From an uncultured Saprospiraceae bacterium (GTDB lineage Bacteria; Bacteroidota; Bacteroidia; Chitinophagales; Saprospiraceae): 22,194 nt of DNA. Made by a program: the position numbers and the translations under genes. Shown one piece after another: positions 13,401 through 22,194 of this stretch. Numbering within the stretch: the first letter of the stretch is position 1; the number at the start of each line of letters is the position of its first letter. The notes beneath the pieces were generated by a model. The model made no database searches, had not been told where the DNA came from, and was given only the letters and a program-made list of their open reading frames with translations. The stretch lies in NCBI GenBank assembly GCA_938033975.1, contig CALHKJ010000221.1, positions 1-22,194 of the forward strand, written 5' to 3'.

Positions 13401-16400
13401 TAATTGTGAATCAAATATTATAGAAGTCCCAATCAATGTTGCTCCTGAGCCAACGATCAGTATAACTGGTGATGATCTTATCTGTTCAGGTCAAGAAAAC
13501 ACAACACTCGAAGCTACAAGCGGTTTCCAAACTTATGATTGGGGTACTGGACCACAGGCAAGCAATGAACTTTTTGTATTTGAGCAAGGCACTTATGTTG
13601 TCATTGCCACTGACGTAAATGGCTGCACTGCTTCAGCAGAGTTCACCGTATCTGAAGCAGAGTTGCCTGATGCTAACATAGCAGGATCTGCAAGTTTCTG
13701 CACGGGAGGAAGTACAAGCCTAGAAGTAACGGGTAATTATACAGATATTATGTGGTCAACGGGTGAATCAGATTCACAAATTTCTGTGGACCAAGAGAAT
13801 ACCTATTCCGTTACAGTCACAGATGCAAATGGCTGTACTGCTGAAGATGAATTAGTAGTTTCTGAATCTAGCCAACTTGATCCACAAATATCTGGAGATC
13901 TAAGCATCTGTGAAGGTGAAAGTACATCTCTTGACATTGGATCAGGCTTTGAAACTATTCTTTGGTCCCCTGACAATCAAACAAGCTCAAGTATAGATGT
14001 GTCAGTTGCTGGTACTTATGGTGTTACAGTGTCGGACATAAACGGTTGTACGGGTAGCACAGATGTAATAGTTGTAGTGAACCAAATTCCAGCTCCTACT
14101 ATTAATGGGCCAGATTTTCTTTGTGAAGGGGAGACTGCAAGCTTATCTACAGATGACACTTATTCTCAATACGAGTGGAGTAATGGATCATTAAATCCAC
14201 AGATTGATATAGGTCAAGCAGGAACTTACTCCTTGACAGTAACAGATGAAAATGGATGTACAAATTCAAATAGTTTTGTGTTTGACTTTTATCCTAATCC
14301 AACTGTTGATATATCAGGAGACAATCTATTATGCGTTGGACAATCTGATCAAAGCACACTCACAGCAACAAATGGACTATCATCTTATGACTGGAGTACA
14401 GGAGATTCGGGTGTAGATAATATTACGGTAAATTCAACTGGCCTTTACTCAGTCACCGTAACGGACATAAATGGCTGTACTGCTACTAATTCATTCCTAG
14501 TGTCTGACTCTGATCCACCAATCGTAAATATTGAAGGACCAATTTCTCTTTGCACCGACCAAGAAGGAACCCTACAAGTTATTGGAAATTATGAGGATAT
14601 AATTTGGAGCACAGGATCAATGGATCCAAATATCATTATTGATGAAGCAGGTTCTTATGGTGTGACGGTCACTGACGAGGAAGCTTGTACAGCAACAGAT
14701 GAAATAAGTGTTGAAGTTTCTAACGAACTACTTGTTGATATTCAAGGTGACTTTAGCTTCTGTCAAGGTGATGGTGATGAAACCACCTTATTTATCACAG
14801 GATCTTTTGACCAAATTGACTGGAGCACAAACGAAAACAGCACATCAATCCTTGTCGATAGCCCAGGAGAATATTCTGTTACAGTATCAGATGTTAATGG
14901 GTGTACAGGTAGCAGCAATATTGAAGTTACTGAATATCCACTTCAAGATTTAAGTATCGATGGTCCTTTAGAATTTTGTGAAGGGGAAATCGTCCAACTT
15001 GCAGCTTCAGATGGTTTTGAAAGCTACTCTTGGAGTAATGGTCTAAGCGGCCAAACAATAAATATAAACGAAGGAGGAAATTATGTACTTACGGCAACAG
15101 ATATCAACGGATGCTCTAATACTGCCGAATTTACCATTTTGGAGATTGTAGTTCCAGAACTTATTATAGTTGGAAGTAGTGATAATTGTTCAGACGAAGT
15201 AGTAACTCTCACAGCAGGAACTTGGAATAGCTACACTTGGTCAGATGGAACTACATCTCCATTTTTAACAATTGAGGAGACAGGCATTTATTCAGTGACT
15301 GTAACAGATGATTCTGGTTGCACAGCAAACTCCTCCGTCGAAATAACCTTTTTCAATGTTCCCGATCCAATTATAATTGGTTCAGCAAGCTTCTGTGTGG
15401 GAAGCAATACAACCTTAAGTCTACTTGAAATCTATGACTCATATGATTGGTCCAATTCAGAAACAGAAAACAGCATTGTCGTTGATCAATCGGGAACTTA
15501 TTCTGTAACTGTTACTGATGAAAATGGATGTACAGCTAGCACTTCTATCGATATCACAGAAGAAAATTCATTGCTAGTAGAAATATTTGGACCTACAAGT
15601 ATCTGTAGCGGTAATGAAATTATGCTAGAAGCTGGATTAGGATTTGAAAGTTACGAATGGAATACTGGGGATACCGATAGCAGTATTTCAGTTTCAGATG
15701 AAGGAACATACACTATAACTGTAACGGATATAACAGGATGTACTGGCGAAGCCTCTATTGATGTTGTAGAAAATCTCGCACCAAATGTAGATTTGAACGG
15801 ACCAGATTTTTTCTGCGAAGGTAGTTCTTCAACGATTGAGGTACTTAGTACATTTAGTGATTACAATTGGTCTAATGGTTCAAGTGATCCATCCATTACA
15901 GTATTATCAAGTGGCACTTATTCTGTTACTGTCACAGATGAAAATGGCTGTACTGCTTCTAATGAATTAACAACGAATTCAACTCCGAATCCAAGTCCGA
16001 CTATTTTGGGAGATATGAACATTTGTGAAAACGAATCAACAGAACTAACGGTGGAACCAAGCTTTAATGAATACGATTGGTCTAGTGGAGAAACTAGCCA
16101 AACAATCAGCGCTACGATGGCAGGTGTATATACTGTTACTGTAACAGATGAAAATAGCTGTACTGGGACAGCTTCTTTAATTATATCAAATTATCCTCCA
16201 ATAGTTGCTCAGATTTCAGGCTCTCTTAGTTTTTGTATTGGAAGCTCAAGTACCCTTGATGGAGGAGAATGGGAATCATATGATTGGAGTACTGGCGAAT
16301 CAAGCCCAACAATAGAAGTCGATCAAGAAGACACCTACGGCTTAACCGTCACAGACATCAATGGTTGCACAGCTTCGACTTTTGTAAATGTAACTATTGA

Positions 16401-19400
16401 AGAATCATTAAGCCCAATAATTTTAGGAGATACCGAAATTTGCATTGGCGGAACAAGTATACTAAATGCAGGTTCTGGATTTACAAGCTATGAATGGGAC
16501 GATACAAACAATTCAATGACTCAAACTATTGAAGTGTCGGTAGCAGGAGAATACCAAGTAACGGTTTCAGATAATAGTGGTTGTACGGGAACAGCAAGTA
16601 TTTCAGTGTCAGTTAATGAGCTACCAATTGTAAATATTTCTGGACCAACTGAATTTTGCGAAAACAATTCAATAAACTTAGAAGCAACATCTGGTTTCGA
16701 AACCTATGAGTGGTCAAACTTTGAAAACGGAACAAGCATCAGCATCTCAGAGCCAGGAGAATATACAGTAATAGTGACCGACCTAAATGGATGTGTTAGT
16801 AGTAGCAGCATGACCATCACAGAAATTCCTACTCCAATGGTGACAATCTTAGGTCCAACAATGATCTGTGAAGAAGATCAAGCAACTTTATCGGCGGACA
16901 ATGGAGTTGACTTTGAATGGAGCAATGGTACTACCTCTGATCAAATAATTGTTGATCAAGAAGGAACATACAGCCTCACAATTACTGATGTAAATGGTTG
17001 TACTGCAACCAATGAAATAAGTATTGCATATTTTGATATTCCAATGGTTGAAATAATTGGTTCTAGTACATTTTGTCAAGGTGGTTTTACCACTTTAAGT
17101 ACAGGAACATTTGAATCCTATGATTGGTCCGGACCTATTAGTTCCAATGATCAAGAATTAATAGTAGATCAGGAAGGGACTTACACATTGGTTGTAACCG
17201 ATATCAACGGTTGCACTGCCAGCTCAATGACGATTGTAAGCATTGAAGATGGCTTGAACCCAAGCATTGCTGGTGACCCAAGTATTTGCCCAGGAGGCAC
17301 AAGCATTTTAGATGCAGGTGTATTTGATAGTTACCAATGGGATGATCCACTAAGCACAACTACACAGACACTCTCAGTAACAGCTGTAGGAATTTATTCT
17401 GTGACAGTTACTGATCAATCTGGATGTACTGGTAGCTCGAGTATCGAGGTTACAGAAAATCCATCCCCAACCGTTTTGATAGATGGCGACACAGAATTTT
17501 GTGAAGGCAGCTTAGTTAGCTTGAGTGTTGATGATTTTGATATGATCGAATGGGATAATGGAAGTTTCTTAAACACCATTGAAGTAAACACAGCTGGAGA
17601 ATATAGCGTTACTGTAACCGATGAACTTGGATGTACAGGAAGTTCCTCGATCACTGTTACTGAAATACCAAATCAATCGGCAGAAATATTGGGAGATAAT
17701 CAATTCTGCGTAGAAGAATCAACTATCCTAACAGTAAATGGCTGGCAAGAATATGAATGGAGTACAGGTGAAACAAATAACTCCATTGAAGTATTCGATA
17801 TTGGTCTAATAACAGTCACTGTCACAGACAATTTTGGATGTACAGCAATCGCTTCAATAAATTTAAACCATCATCCTCAAGAAACATTGATTATCAATGG
17901 ATCAAGCTCATTCTGTGTTGGTCTTTCAACTCAGCTGGATGCGGGAAATAATTTCATGGATTATGAATGGAGTACTGGCGAAACTAGTCAGACTATTATT
18001 GTGGATACCGAAGGAACCTACAGTGTTACGACAACAGATACAAATGGATGTCAATATGATAATTCTATTTCAGTAATTGAAGAAGAAAACCTTACTGTAA
18101 ATATTTTAGGCGAGCCTGAAATTTGTCCAGGGGATTTCACAAGCTTAGATGGTGGCCTCTTTGATCAATGGAGTTGGGATGGACCTACCGGTAGCTTTTC
18201 TAGCCAAACTATAGAAGCAAATCAAGAAGGAACTTACTCCTTAACTGTAACCGATCAATTTGGTTGTACAGGGGAAACAGATATTACAGTGATTGAATTG
18301 GACCCCCCTTCACCTTCAATCCTAGGTGAACTAAATTTCTGCGAAGGCTCATCAACAGGTTTGGCATTAGATGAAAATTATAATTCTTACGAATGGTCAA
18401 CAGGAGAAATCGGTTCTTCTTTAACAACAAATATAGCTGGCGAATTTTCAGTTACAGTAACTGATGACAAGGGGTGCATGGGAAGTAGCTCTGTAATCGT
18501 AGAAGAGTTAGATCTTCCAACACCTGTCATTAGCGGAGATACGGGAATTTGCCCGGATGAATTTTCTATAATTTCTCTATCAGAAAATTATGAATCAATT
18601 AGTTGGTCCACAGGAGAATCCAATCAGTCAATCGATGTAAGTGACGCTGGAATATATTCAGTAACGGTTTCGGATATAAATGGATGCTCGGCGACGACAT
18701 CTATTTCTGTAGAGTTGTACAATGTTGAGAATCTATCAATTGATGGACCAAGTTCATTTTGTATTGGGTCATCAAGTACGCTCGATGCAGGGCTAAATTG
18801 GAATAGTTATGATTGGAGTACGGGGGAGACAAGTCAAAGCATAGTTGTTATAGACGAAGGAAATTATTCAGTAACAGCCACTGACGTAAATGGCTGTACT
18901 GCAGAAGCAAGCATCGACATAACAATTGAAGAATTCCTTACTGTTGAAATAACTGGCGACGATTTTTGTCAAGATGAAACAAGCTTCTTATCAGTACCAA
19001 ATTCTTTTAGTAGTTATTCGTGGACTACTGGCGAAAATACATCTACTATAGAAGTAAATACTGAAGGCTCCTATTCTGTTACGGTAGAAGATATTACCGG
19101 ATGTACAGGTAGTGCAACAATAAGCATTTCAGAACTTGCTTTACCAATACCAAATATCAATGGAGATACTGAACTCTGCGAAGGAGAAACAGGTGAATTA
19201 ATGCTAGACGATATTTTCACAAGTATTGTATGGTCAAATGGTGCCACCACTGAATCAATTTCCATAGTTGAGGAAGGAACCTATTCTGTAACTGTCACCG
19301 ACGATAATGCTTGCGAGAATGAAACTTCCATAGATGTAAACATAAATCCATTGCCTGAACCAATAATCGAAGGTGATTTAAATATATGCAATGGCTCCTC

Positions 19401-22194
19401 AACCATCCTTAGCATTTCAGGATTTGAAAGTTATGAATGGAGTATAAACAATCAAGGAAATCCAGAATTAGAAGTAGATCAAGAAGGAACTTATTCCGTT
19501 ACTGTCACAGATATAAATGGTTGTCAAGGTTCAAGTACCGTCCTGGTCGAGGAATATCCAATTCCGATTGCCAACATTAGTGGTTCAACTACTTTTTGTA
19601 TTGGTTCAAGTACAACACTTGATGGAGGATCAGAATTTATTCAATGGGATTGGAGTACAGGAGAGACAAGTCAAACAATATTGATCTCAACGGAAGACAC
19701 CTATAGTCTTACCGTCACAGATATTAATGGCTGTACCGCTGATTCAAGTATTGATGTTTTCCAAGAAACAAGTTTGACAGTTAATATTACAGGTGATCCA
19801 AACATCTGTCCAGGTGAAGGTACTACTCTAGATGCAGGAATCTTTAATACATGGAGCTGGGAAGGTCCAGAAGGAACAGACAATACCCAAGAAATTTTTG
19901 TGTCGACACCAGGCATATATTCTGTGACTGTTTCTGACATCACAGGATGTACGGGAACCGGAGAAATAGAAGTATTAGAGCTAGTGCCAGAATCTGTATC
20001 TATCATAGGAGCAAGCAATATATGTGAAGGAGAAGTTTCTTTATTAGAAACTGATCCAGCGTATCAAAATACACTTTGGTCAACCGGTGAAAATGCTTCA
20101 CAGATTTCGATAACAAATGCCGGTAGTTATTCTGTTACAATTACAGACAACAATGGTTGTACTAATACAGCAAGTTTTGAGGTAGAAGTCAATAGCAATC
20201 CAATTCCTGAGATACTTGGCGATAATTTTTATTGCGAAGGAACTAATACAATCTTGATGGTGGATGAAATCTATAGCACTTATGAATGGAACATAATCTC
20301 TGAAAATGAACAAGACATTTTAGTAGATGCCGTTGGTAGCTACACCGTCACTGTGACAGACGAAAATGGTTGTACCGGATCTAGCTCAATTTTTGTCTCA
20401 GAAAATCCTAGCCCTATGGCTCAGATTGGGGGTTCTTCCTCATTTTGCATTGGATCTTCTGTTGTTCTTGATGGTGGCGCTGATTTTGATTCTTGGTCTT
20501 GGTCAACAGGCGAAACAACTCAATTAATTACTGTGGATGCTGAAGGTGATTATTCACTAACTGTCACTGATGTAAATGGCTGTACGGCAGATTCTTCAAC
20601 CTTTATTTCAGAAGAAACATCTCTTACAGTCGTAATTTTAGGAGATACGGAAGCTTGCGAAGGAGATAGCTTCACTCTAGACGGTGGAAACTTTGATTCC
20701 TGGAACTGGGAAGGACCAGAAGGTAATTTCAATACGCAAGAAATTGTAGTATCAACATCAGGTATTTACATGCTTACTGTTTCTGACGATGCAGGATGTA
20801 CAGGAGTTGGAACCATAGAACTATTCGATTTGGATCCCCCTACAGTGAATATTATAGGAGATAATACAATTTGTGAAAACGACTTTGCAATCTTGTCATT
20901 AGATGGAAGCTTCACACAACAAATATGGTCTAATGGATCGATAGAATCTACCGCTCAGGTTTCTACCTCAGGAACCTATAGCGTAACAGTGACAGATGAA
21001 AATTCTTGTACAGCGATCAATTCGTTTGATGTTGAACTCGTTCCAAATCCTTCTCCTACACTTGAGGGGGAACCTTTCTATTGCCCTGGAAGTACCACAT
21101 TGATCAGTGTGCCAGATATTTATGAAGAGTACGAATGGAGCAATGGAGCTCAAAACTTAAACGAAATTGAAATTGCTTCTTCAGGTAATATCTCTGTTAC
21201 GGTGACAGACATCAACGGCTGCCAAGGATCAAGTAATATTTTTATTCAAGAATTCCCTCAAGTTGATCCAACCATTGGTGGTTCGACCTCATTTTGTATT
21301 GGCTCCTCAACCATACTTGATGGAGGTACTGGATTTTCTGCTTGGTCCTGGTCTACAAATGAGAATACTCAATTAATCACTGTGGACGAAGAAGGTGATT
21401 ATTCATTGACCGTCACTGATGTAAATGGTTGTACTGCAGCTGCGACTGTTACAGTCACAGAAGAAACTAGTCTTACCGTGGTCATTTTAGGTGATACCGA
21501 AATGTGTCCAGGAGAGAGCTTCAGTCTAAATGGAGGCTCATTTGATACATGGAATTGGGATGGACCAGAAGGAACTTTTAATACCCAACAAATTACAGTA
21601 TCAACACCTGGCACTTACTCACTAACAGTTTCAGATGCAGCTGGATGTACCGGAATAGGCATTGTTGACCTTGTTGAGTTTGAAGCTCCAATGGTTACGA
21701 TATTAGGCAACGAAACAATCTGTGAAAACGATTTTACAATCTTAGAATTGGATCAAAATTTTGATCAACAAATTTGGAATAATGGATCCATTGATCCTAC
21801 GATTCAGGCTTTCGACGCAGGAACCTATTCTGTGACAGTTACGGATGCAAACGGTTGTACTTCAACAAATGCTTTTACAGTTCAGCAAGTAGAAAATCCA
21901 GAACCAATTTTGATTGGAGACCCTTTCTTTTGTATTGGAGAATCTACTTCAATTAAAATTGATGACATTTACGTAAGTTATAATTGGAGTGTAGCAAATG
22001 AAAATGGAAGTTCTATTGATGTGTCTACTGCGGGAGAATATTTCCTTACAGTTACTGATGAAAATGGATGCCAAGGATCAACCAACATTACTGTAGAGGA
22101 ACACCCAGAAATAGTGGCGCAAATAGGCGGCTCAACTTCCTTCTGCATTGGGTCATCAGTCATACTCGATGGAGGCAGTGAATTTTCAACTTGG
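1..22194 (+). CDS. Giant secreted repeat protein (SprB-like surface adhesin candidate), partial at both ends
   Basis: Frame +1 is open over the entire window, 7,398 codons, with no start or stop. Every stretch I translated gives coherent repeat protein. In order it holds 52 HYR-like modules (residues 1-4280), three Cys/Asp-rich repeats (4281-4400), one diverged Ig-like domain (4401-4480) and about 42 PKD/SprB-like modules (4481-7398). Conserved cysteines, extreme acidity, and the absence of any hydrophobic membrane segment or catalytic motif indicate an extracellular structural or adhesive protein. In Bacteroidota such arrays occur in type IX-secreted proteins, including the motility adhesin SprB (about 6,500 residues in Flavobacterium johnsoniae); this protein is longer even in its visible part. 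A signal peptide and a C-terminal sorting domain would be expected outside the window, so export route and role are inferred. It could equally be a matrix, sheath or cell-cell adhesion protein. Coding status is near certain; function is moderately supported. Confidence 0.96.
1435..8859 (+). repeat. Five tandem c-d-e super-repeats, six HYR-like modules each, period about 1,486 bases
   Basis: The units are 1435-2922, 2923-4407, 4408-5892, 5893-7377 and 7378-8859, each about 495 residues. Within a unit, pair c has 'VLSYHWTATDDCGNTINH' in its W module, pair d has 'GTLECG...RYYEITDDCGNTL', and pair e has 'CGDQIIRTWTL..DP.NCLN' in which the usual 'DDCGN' end becomes 'DP.NC.N'. The D modules are also unit-specific; the one following e carries 'DQLPSDLLCSGGTVIRTW'. 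The first Cys of the c modules falls at 1486, 2974, 4459, 5947 and 7435, a spacing of 1,485 or 1,488 bases, so register is held almost without indels. The first unit is the most diverged; the middle three are the most alike. Confidence 0.85.
8860..11844 (+). repeat. Block f-a-b-c-d-e, second copy (HYR-like modules 37-48)
   Basis: Twelve modules repeat the order seen at 1-2922. Pair f occupies about 8860-9357, a 9358-9861, b 9862-10362, and c-d-e 10363-11844. Matching landmarks lie exactly 8,931 bases apart in three places: the lysines 607/9538 and 928/9859, and the first Cys of pair c at 1486/10417. Pair a again shows 'DVKTYTWTAIDPICGT' and 'PPSDISLDCFDEI', and pair b again 'CGDQRT..W'. The first W module (8860) is odd because it lacks the usual opening Trp, reading 'EPTIDQLPEDITITC'. 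The final D module (about 11608) is not of the 'LPSDLLC' type and is closer to the one at about 8629, so the second block ends like the end of the tandem region. Confidence 0.75.
11845..12840 (+). repeat. Terminal HYR-like modules 49-52 (one f-like pair, one e-like pair)
   Basis: Modules start near 11845, 12100, 12337 and 12598. The W module at 11845 resembles f ('ATDSGSLENC', 'IIRTWTFTSDCG'). That at 12337 resembles e ('CGDQIIRTWTVPADPTNCIN'), sharing its 'TWTVPADP' phrase with the e module at 11350. The last D module ends 'TDECGNGPISFTQTYTLAE' and passes straight into the Cys/Asp-rich segment without a linker. The super-repeat order breaks here, because f is followed by e rather than by a. 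Confidence 0.7.
12841..13200 (+). repeat. Three Cys/Asp-rich repeats (EGF-like size) between the two arrays
   Basis: Residues 4281-4400 hold three repeats of about 40 residues starting near 12853, 12973 and 13102. Each reads close to 'ACDDGDDCTIND', a variable four to six residues, then 'ACDGTICIPCEGT'. Each core has five cysteines, and copies 1 and 2 are followed by an additional Cys before the next copy. The closely spaced Asp residues ('CDDGDDC', 'CDDGDNC', 'CDDNDPC') could bind calcium, but that is inference. Similar 'CDDG.PCT.ND' segments are familiar from large secreted Bacteroidota proteins. The segment separates two arrays of different fold and probably acts as a rigid or calcium-stiffened junction. 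It holds the last arginine codon I can find in the window (13012). Confidence 0.7.
13201..13440 (+). other. Diverged Ig-like domain linking the Cys-rich segment to the second array
   Basis: Residues 4401-4480 do not match either array. The segment reads from a Pro/Asp-rich linker ('PTDDPSFDIPIQNC') into 'ITASGCNGGTIEWYDD', then 'FTGTEYTLNV', then 'SVWIACVLDNCESN' and 'VPINVAPEP'. A central 'C.GG.I.WY' strand and a late 'W.AC....C.S' strand look like the Ig-like domains that commonly precede C-terminal arrays in Bacteroidota secreted proteins. Four cysteines are visible. No enzymatic motif is seen. The fold call is tentative. Confidence 0.5.
13441..13662 (+). repeat. Orphan position-4 PKD-like module opening the second array
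   Basis: This first module ('GDDLICSGQENTTLEATSG', 'YDWGTG') resembles the fourth module of the next super-repeat ('GDNLLCVGQSDQSTLTATNG', 'YDWSTG') better than its immediate neighbour. The array therefore appears to start in the middle of a four-module unit, at position 4. Its 'TYVVIATDVNGCTA' strand is slightly diverged from the array consensus. Confidence 0.6.
13663..22194 (+). repeat. Ten complete four-module super-repeats (834-849 bases) plus the start of an eleventh
   Basis: Units are 13663-14511, 14512-15360, 15361-16194, 16195-17040, 17041-17880, 17881-18723, 18724-19560, 19561-20406, 20407-21255 and 21256-22104, with a partial unit from 22105. Position 1 carries 'GSSSFCIGSSTxLDGG' and ends in a linker like 'EETSLTVVILGDT'. 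Position 2 has 'CPG...LDAG.F' and, in later units, 'WxWEGPEGTxNTQEI'. Position 3 has 'ICE' with 'WSNGS', and position 4 'GDxFYCxG' with 'YEWS'. The early Cys of position 1 falls at 19597, 20446, 21295 and 22144, exactly 849 bases apart. The last three units are clearly more alike than the first ones, which points to later amplification or homogenisation toward the 3' side. Confidence 0.85.

Larger units (their letters stand above)
13441..22194 (+). repeat. Array of about 42 PKD/SprB-like modules, running off the right edge
   Basis: Residues 4481-7398 are modules of about 70 residues (about 211 bases). The shared pattern is 'P...I.G...FC.G....L', then 'YxWSxG', then 'I.V...GTYSVTVTD.NGCTA', then a short acidic linker. 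Two cysteines per module are nearly invariant: one in the early 'FC.G' and one in 'NGCT'. That pairing suggests one disulfide. The 'W-S-x-G' and 'GTYSVTVTDxNGC' segments match the SprB-repeat and PKD-like beta-sandwich patterns of Bacteroidota adhesins. The array has no arginine and only two lysines (18469, 21958) that I could find. The last module begins near 22105 and is cut by the window end, so the array continues downstream. Confidence 0.85.

Noticed and set aside
14708..14953. Plus-strand frame of 81 codons starting at 14708
   Set aside because: It is frame +2 within the PKD-like array and overlaps conserved module motifs read in frame +1. Its product has no domain-like pattern. It is an out-of-frame shadow.
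237..22163. Many minus-strand open frames of 60-107 codons along the window
   Set aside because: All lie antisense to the single continuous frame +1 protein. Their sequences are themselves repetitive in step with the repeats (for example recurring 'VHP..SVTV' strings), as expected for shadows of repeated codons. None has a recognisable domain.
1..22194. Tandem DNA repeats as a CRISPR array or mobile-element repeats
   Set aside because: Periods of about 211, 248, 846 and 1,486 bases are all multiples of codons and encode protein domains. Copies differ at many third positions. No short identical direct repeats with unique spacers, terminal inverted repeats or transposase are seen.
1..22194. 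Repeat array as an assembly artefact
   Set aside because: Units are clearly distinguishable by synonymous and amino-acid differences and the frame never breaks, which argues against duplicated or collapsed sequence. Copy number at the window ends cannot be judged.
13441..22194. RGD-type integrin or other classical adhesion tripeptides
   Set aside because: No arginine codon was found in this array, so RGD cannot occur. Any adhesion must rest on other surfaces.

Overview
The whole 22,194-base window lies inside one protein-coding gene. Reading frame +1 stays open from base 1 to base 22194 (7,398 codons), and neither the start nor the stop codon is present. I see no intergenic DNA, RNA gene, promoter, terminator, mobile element or CRISPR array. 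Base composition is AT-rich. The protein is built almost entirely from secreted, cysteine-containing beta-sandwich-like repeats of kinds typical of Bacteroidota (Flavobacteriia or Saprospiria-type, often marine). The best functional guess is a giant cell-surface or secreted adhesin of the SprB/gliding-motility type, exported by the Sec and type IX secretion systems. The N-terminal signal peptide and C-terminal sorting domain that would prove this lie outside the window.

Layout. (1) Bases 1-12840, residues 1-4280: 52 HYR-like modules of about 83 residues, the first one cut by the window edge. Two module classes alternate strictly. W-class modules open with 'W..xLPxDITI.C' and carry a 'YSN' motif. 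D-class modules carry 'WTDNCDG' and 'GG.I.RTW'. Pairs of modules fall into recognisable subtypes (f, a, b, c, d, e) in the order f-a-b, then c-d-e five times in tandem with a period of about 1,486 bases, then f-a-b-c-d-e again, then f and e. (2) Bases 12841-13200, residues 4281-4400: three short Cys/Asp-rich repeats ('CDDGDxCTxND...CDGTICIPC'). (3) Bases 13201-13440: a diverged Ig-like domain. (4) Bases 13441-22194, residues 4481-7398: about 42 PKD/SprB-like modules of about 70 residues ('YxWSxG...GTYSVTVTDxNGCTA'), arranged as ten complete four-module super-repeats of 834-849 bases plus partial units at either end. The array runs off the right edge.

The most unusual property is charge. I could find only seven lysine codons in the 7,398 read. 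After the arginine at 13012 I find no arginine at all and only two lysines in the remaining 3,060 codons, while Asp and Glu are abundant. The repeats are conserved as protein but heavily diverged at synonymous positions, so they are old and under selection rather than freshly duplicated. The two arrays have different folds, different cysteine counts (about four and two per module) and different super-repeat lengths, and they meet at the Cys/Asp-rich segment. This suggests a two-part fibre or stalk.
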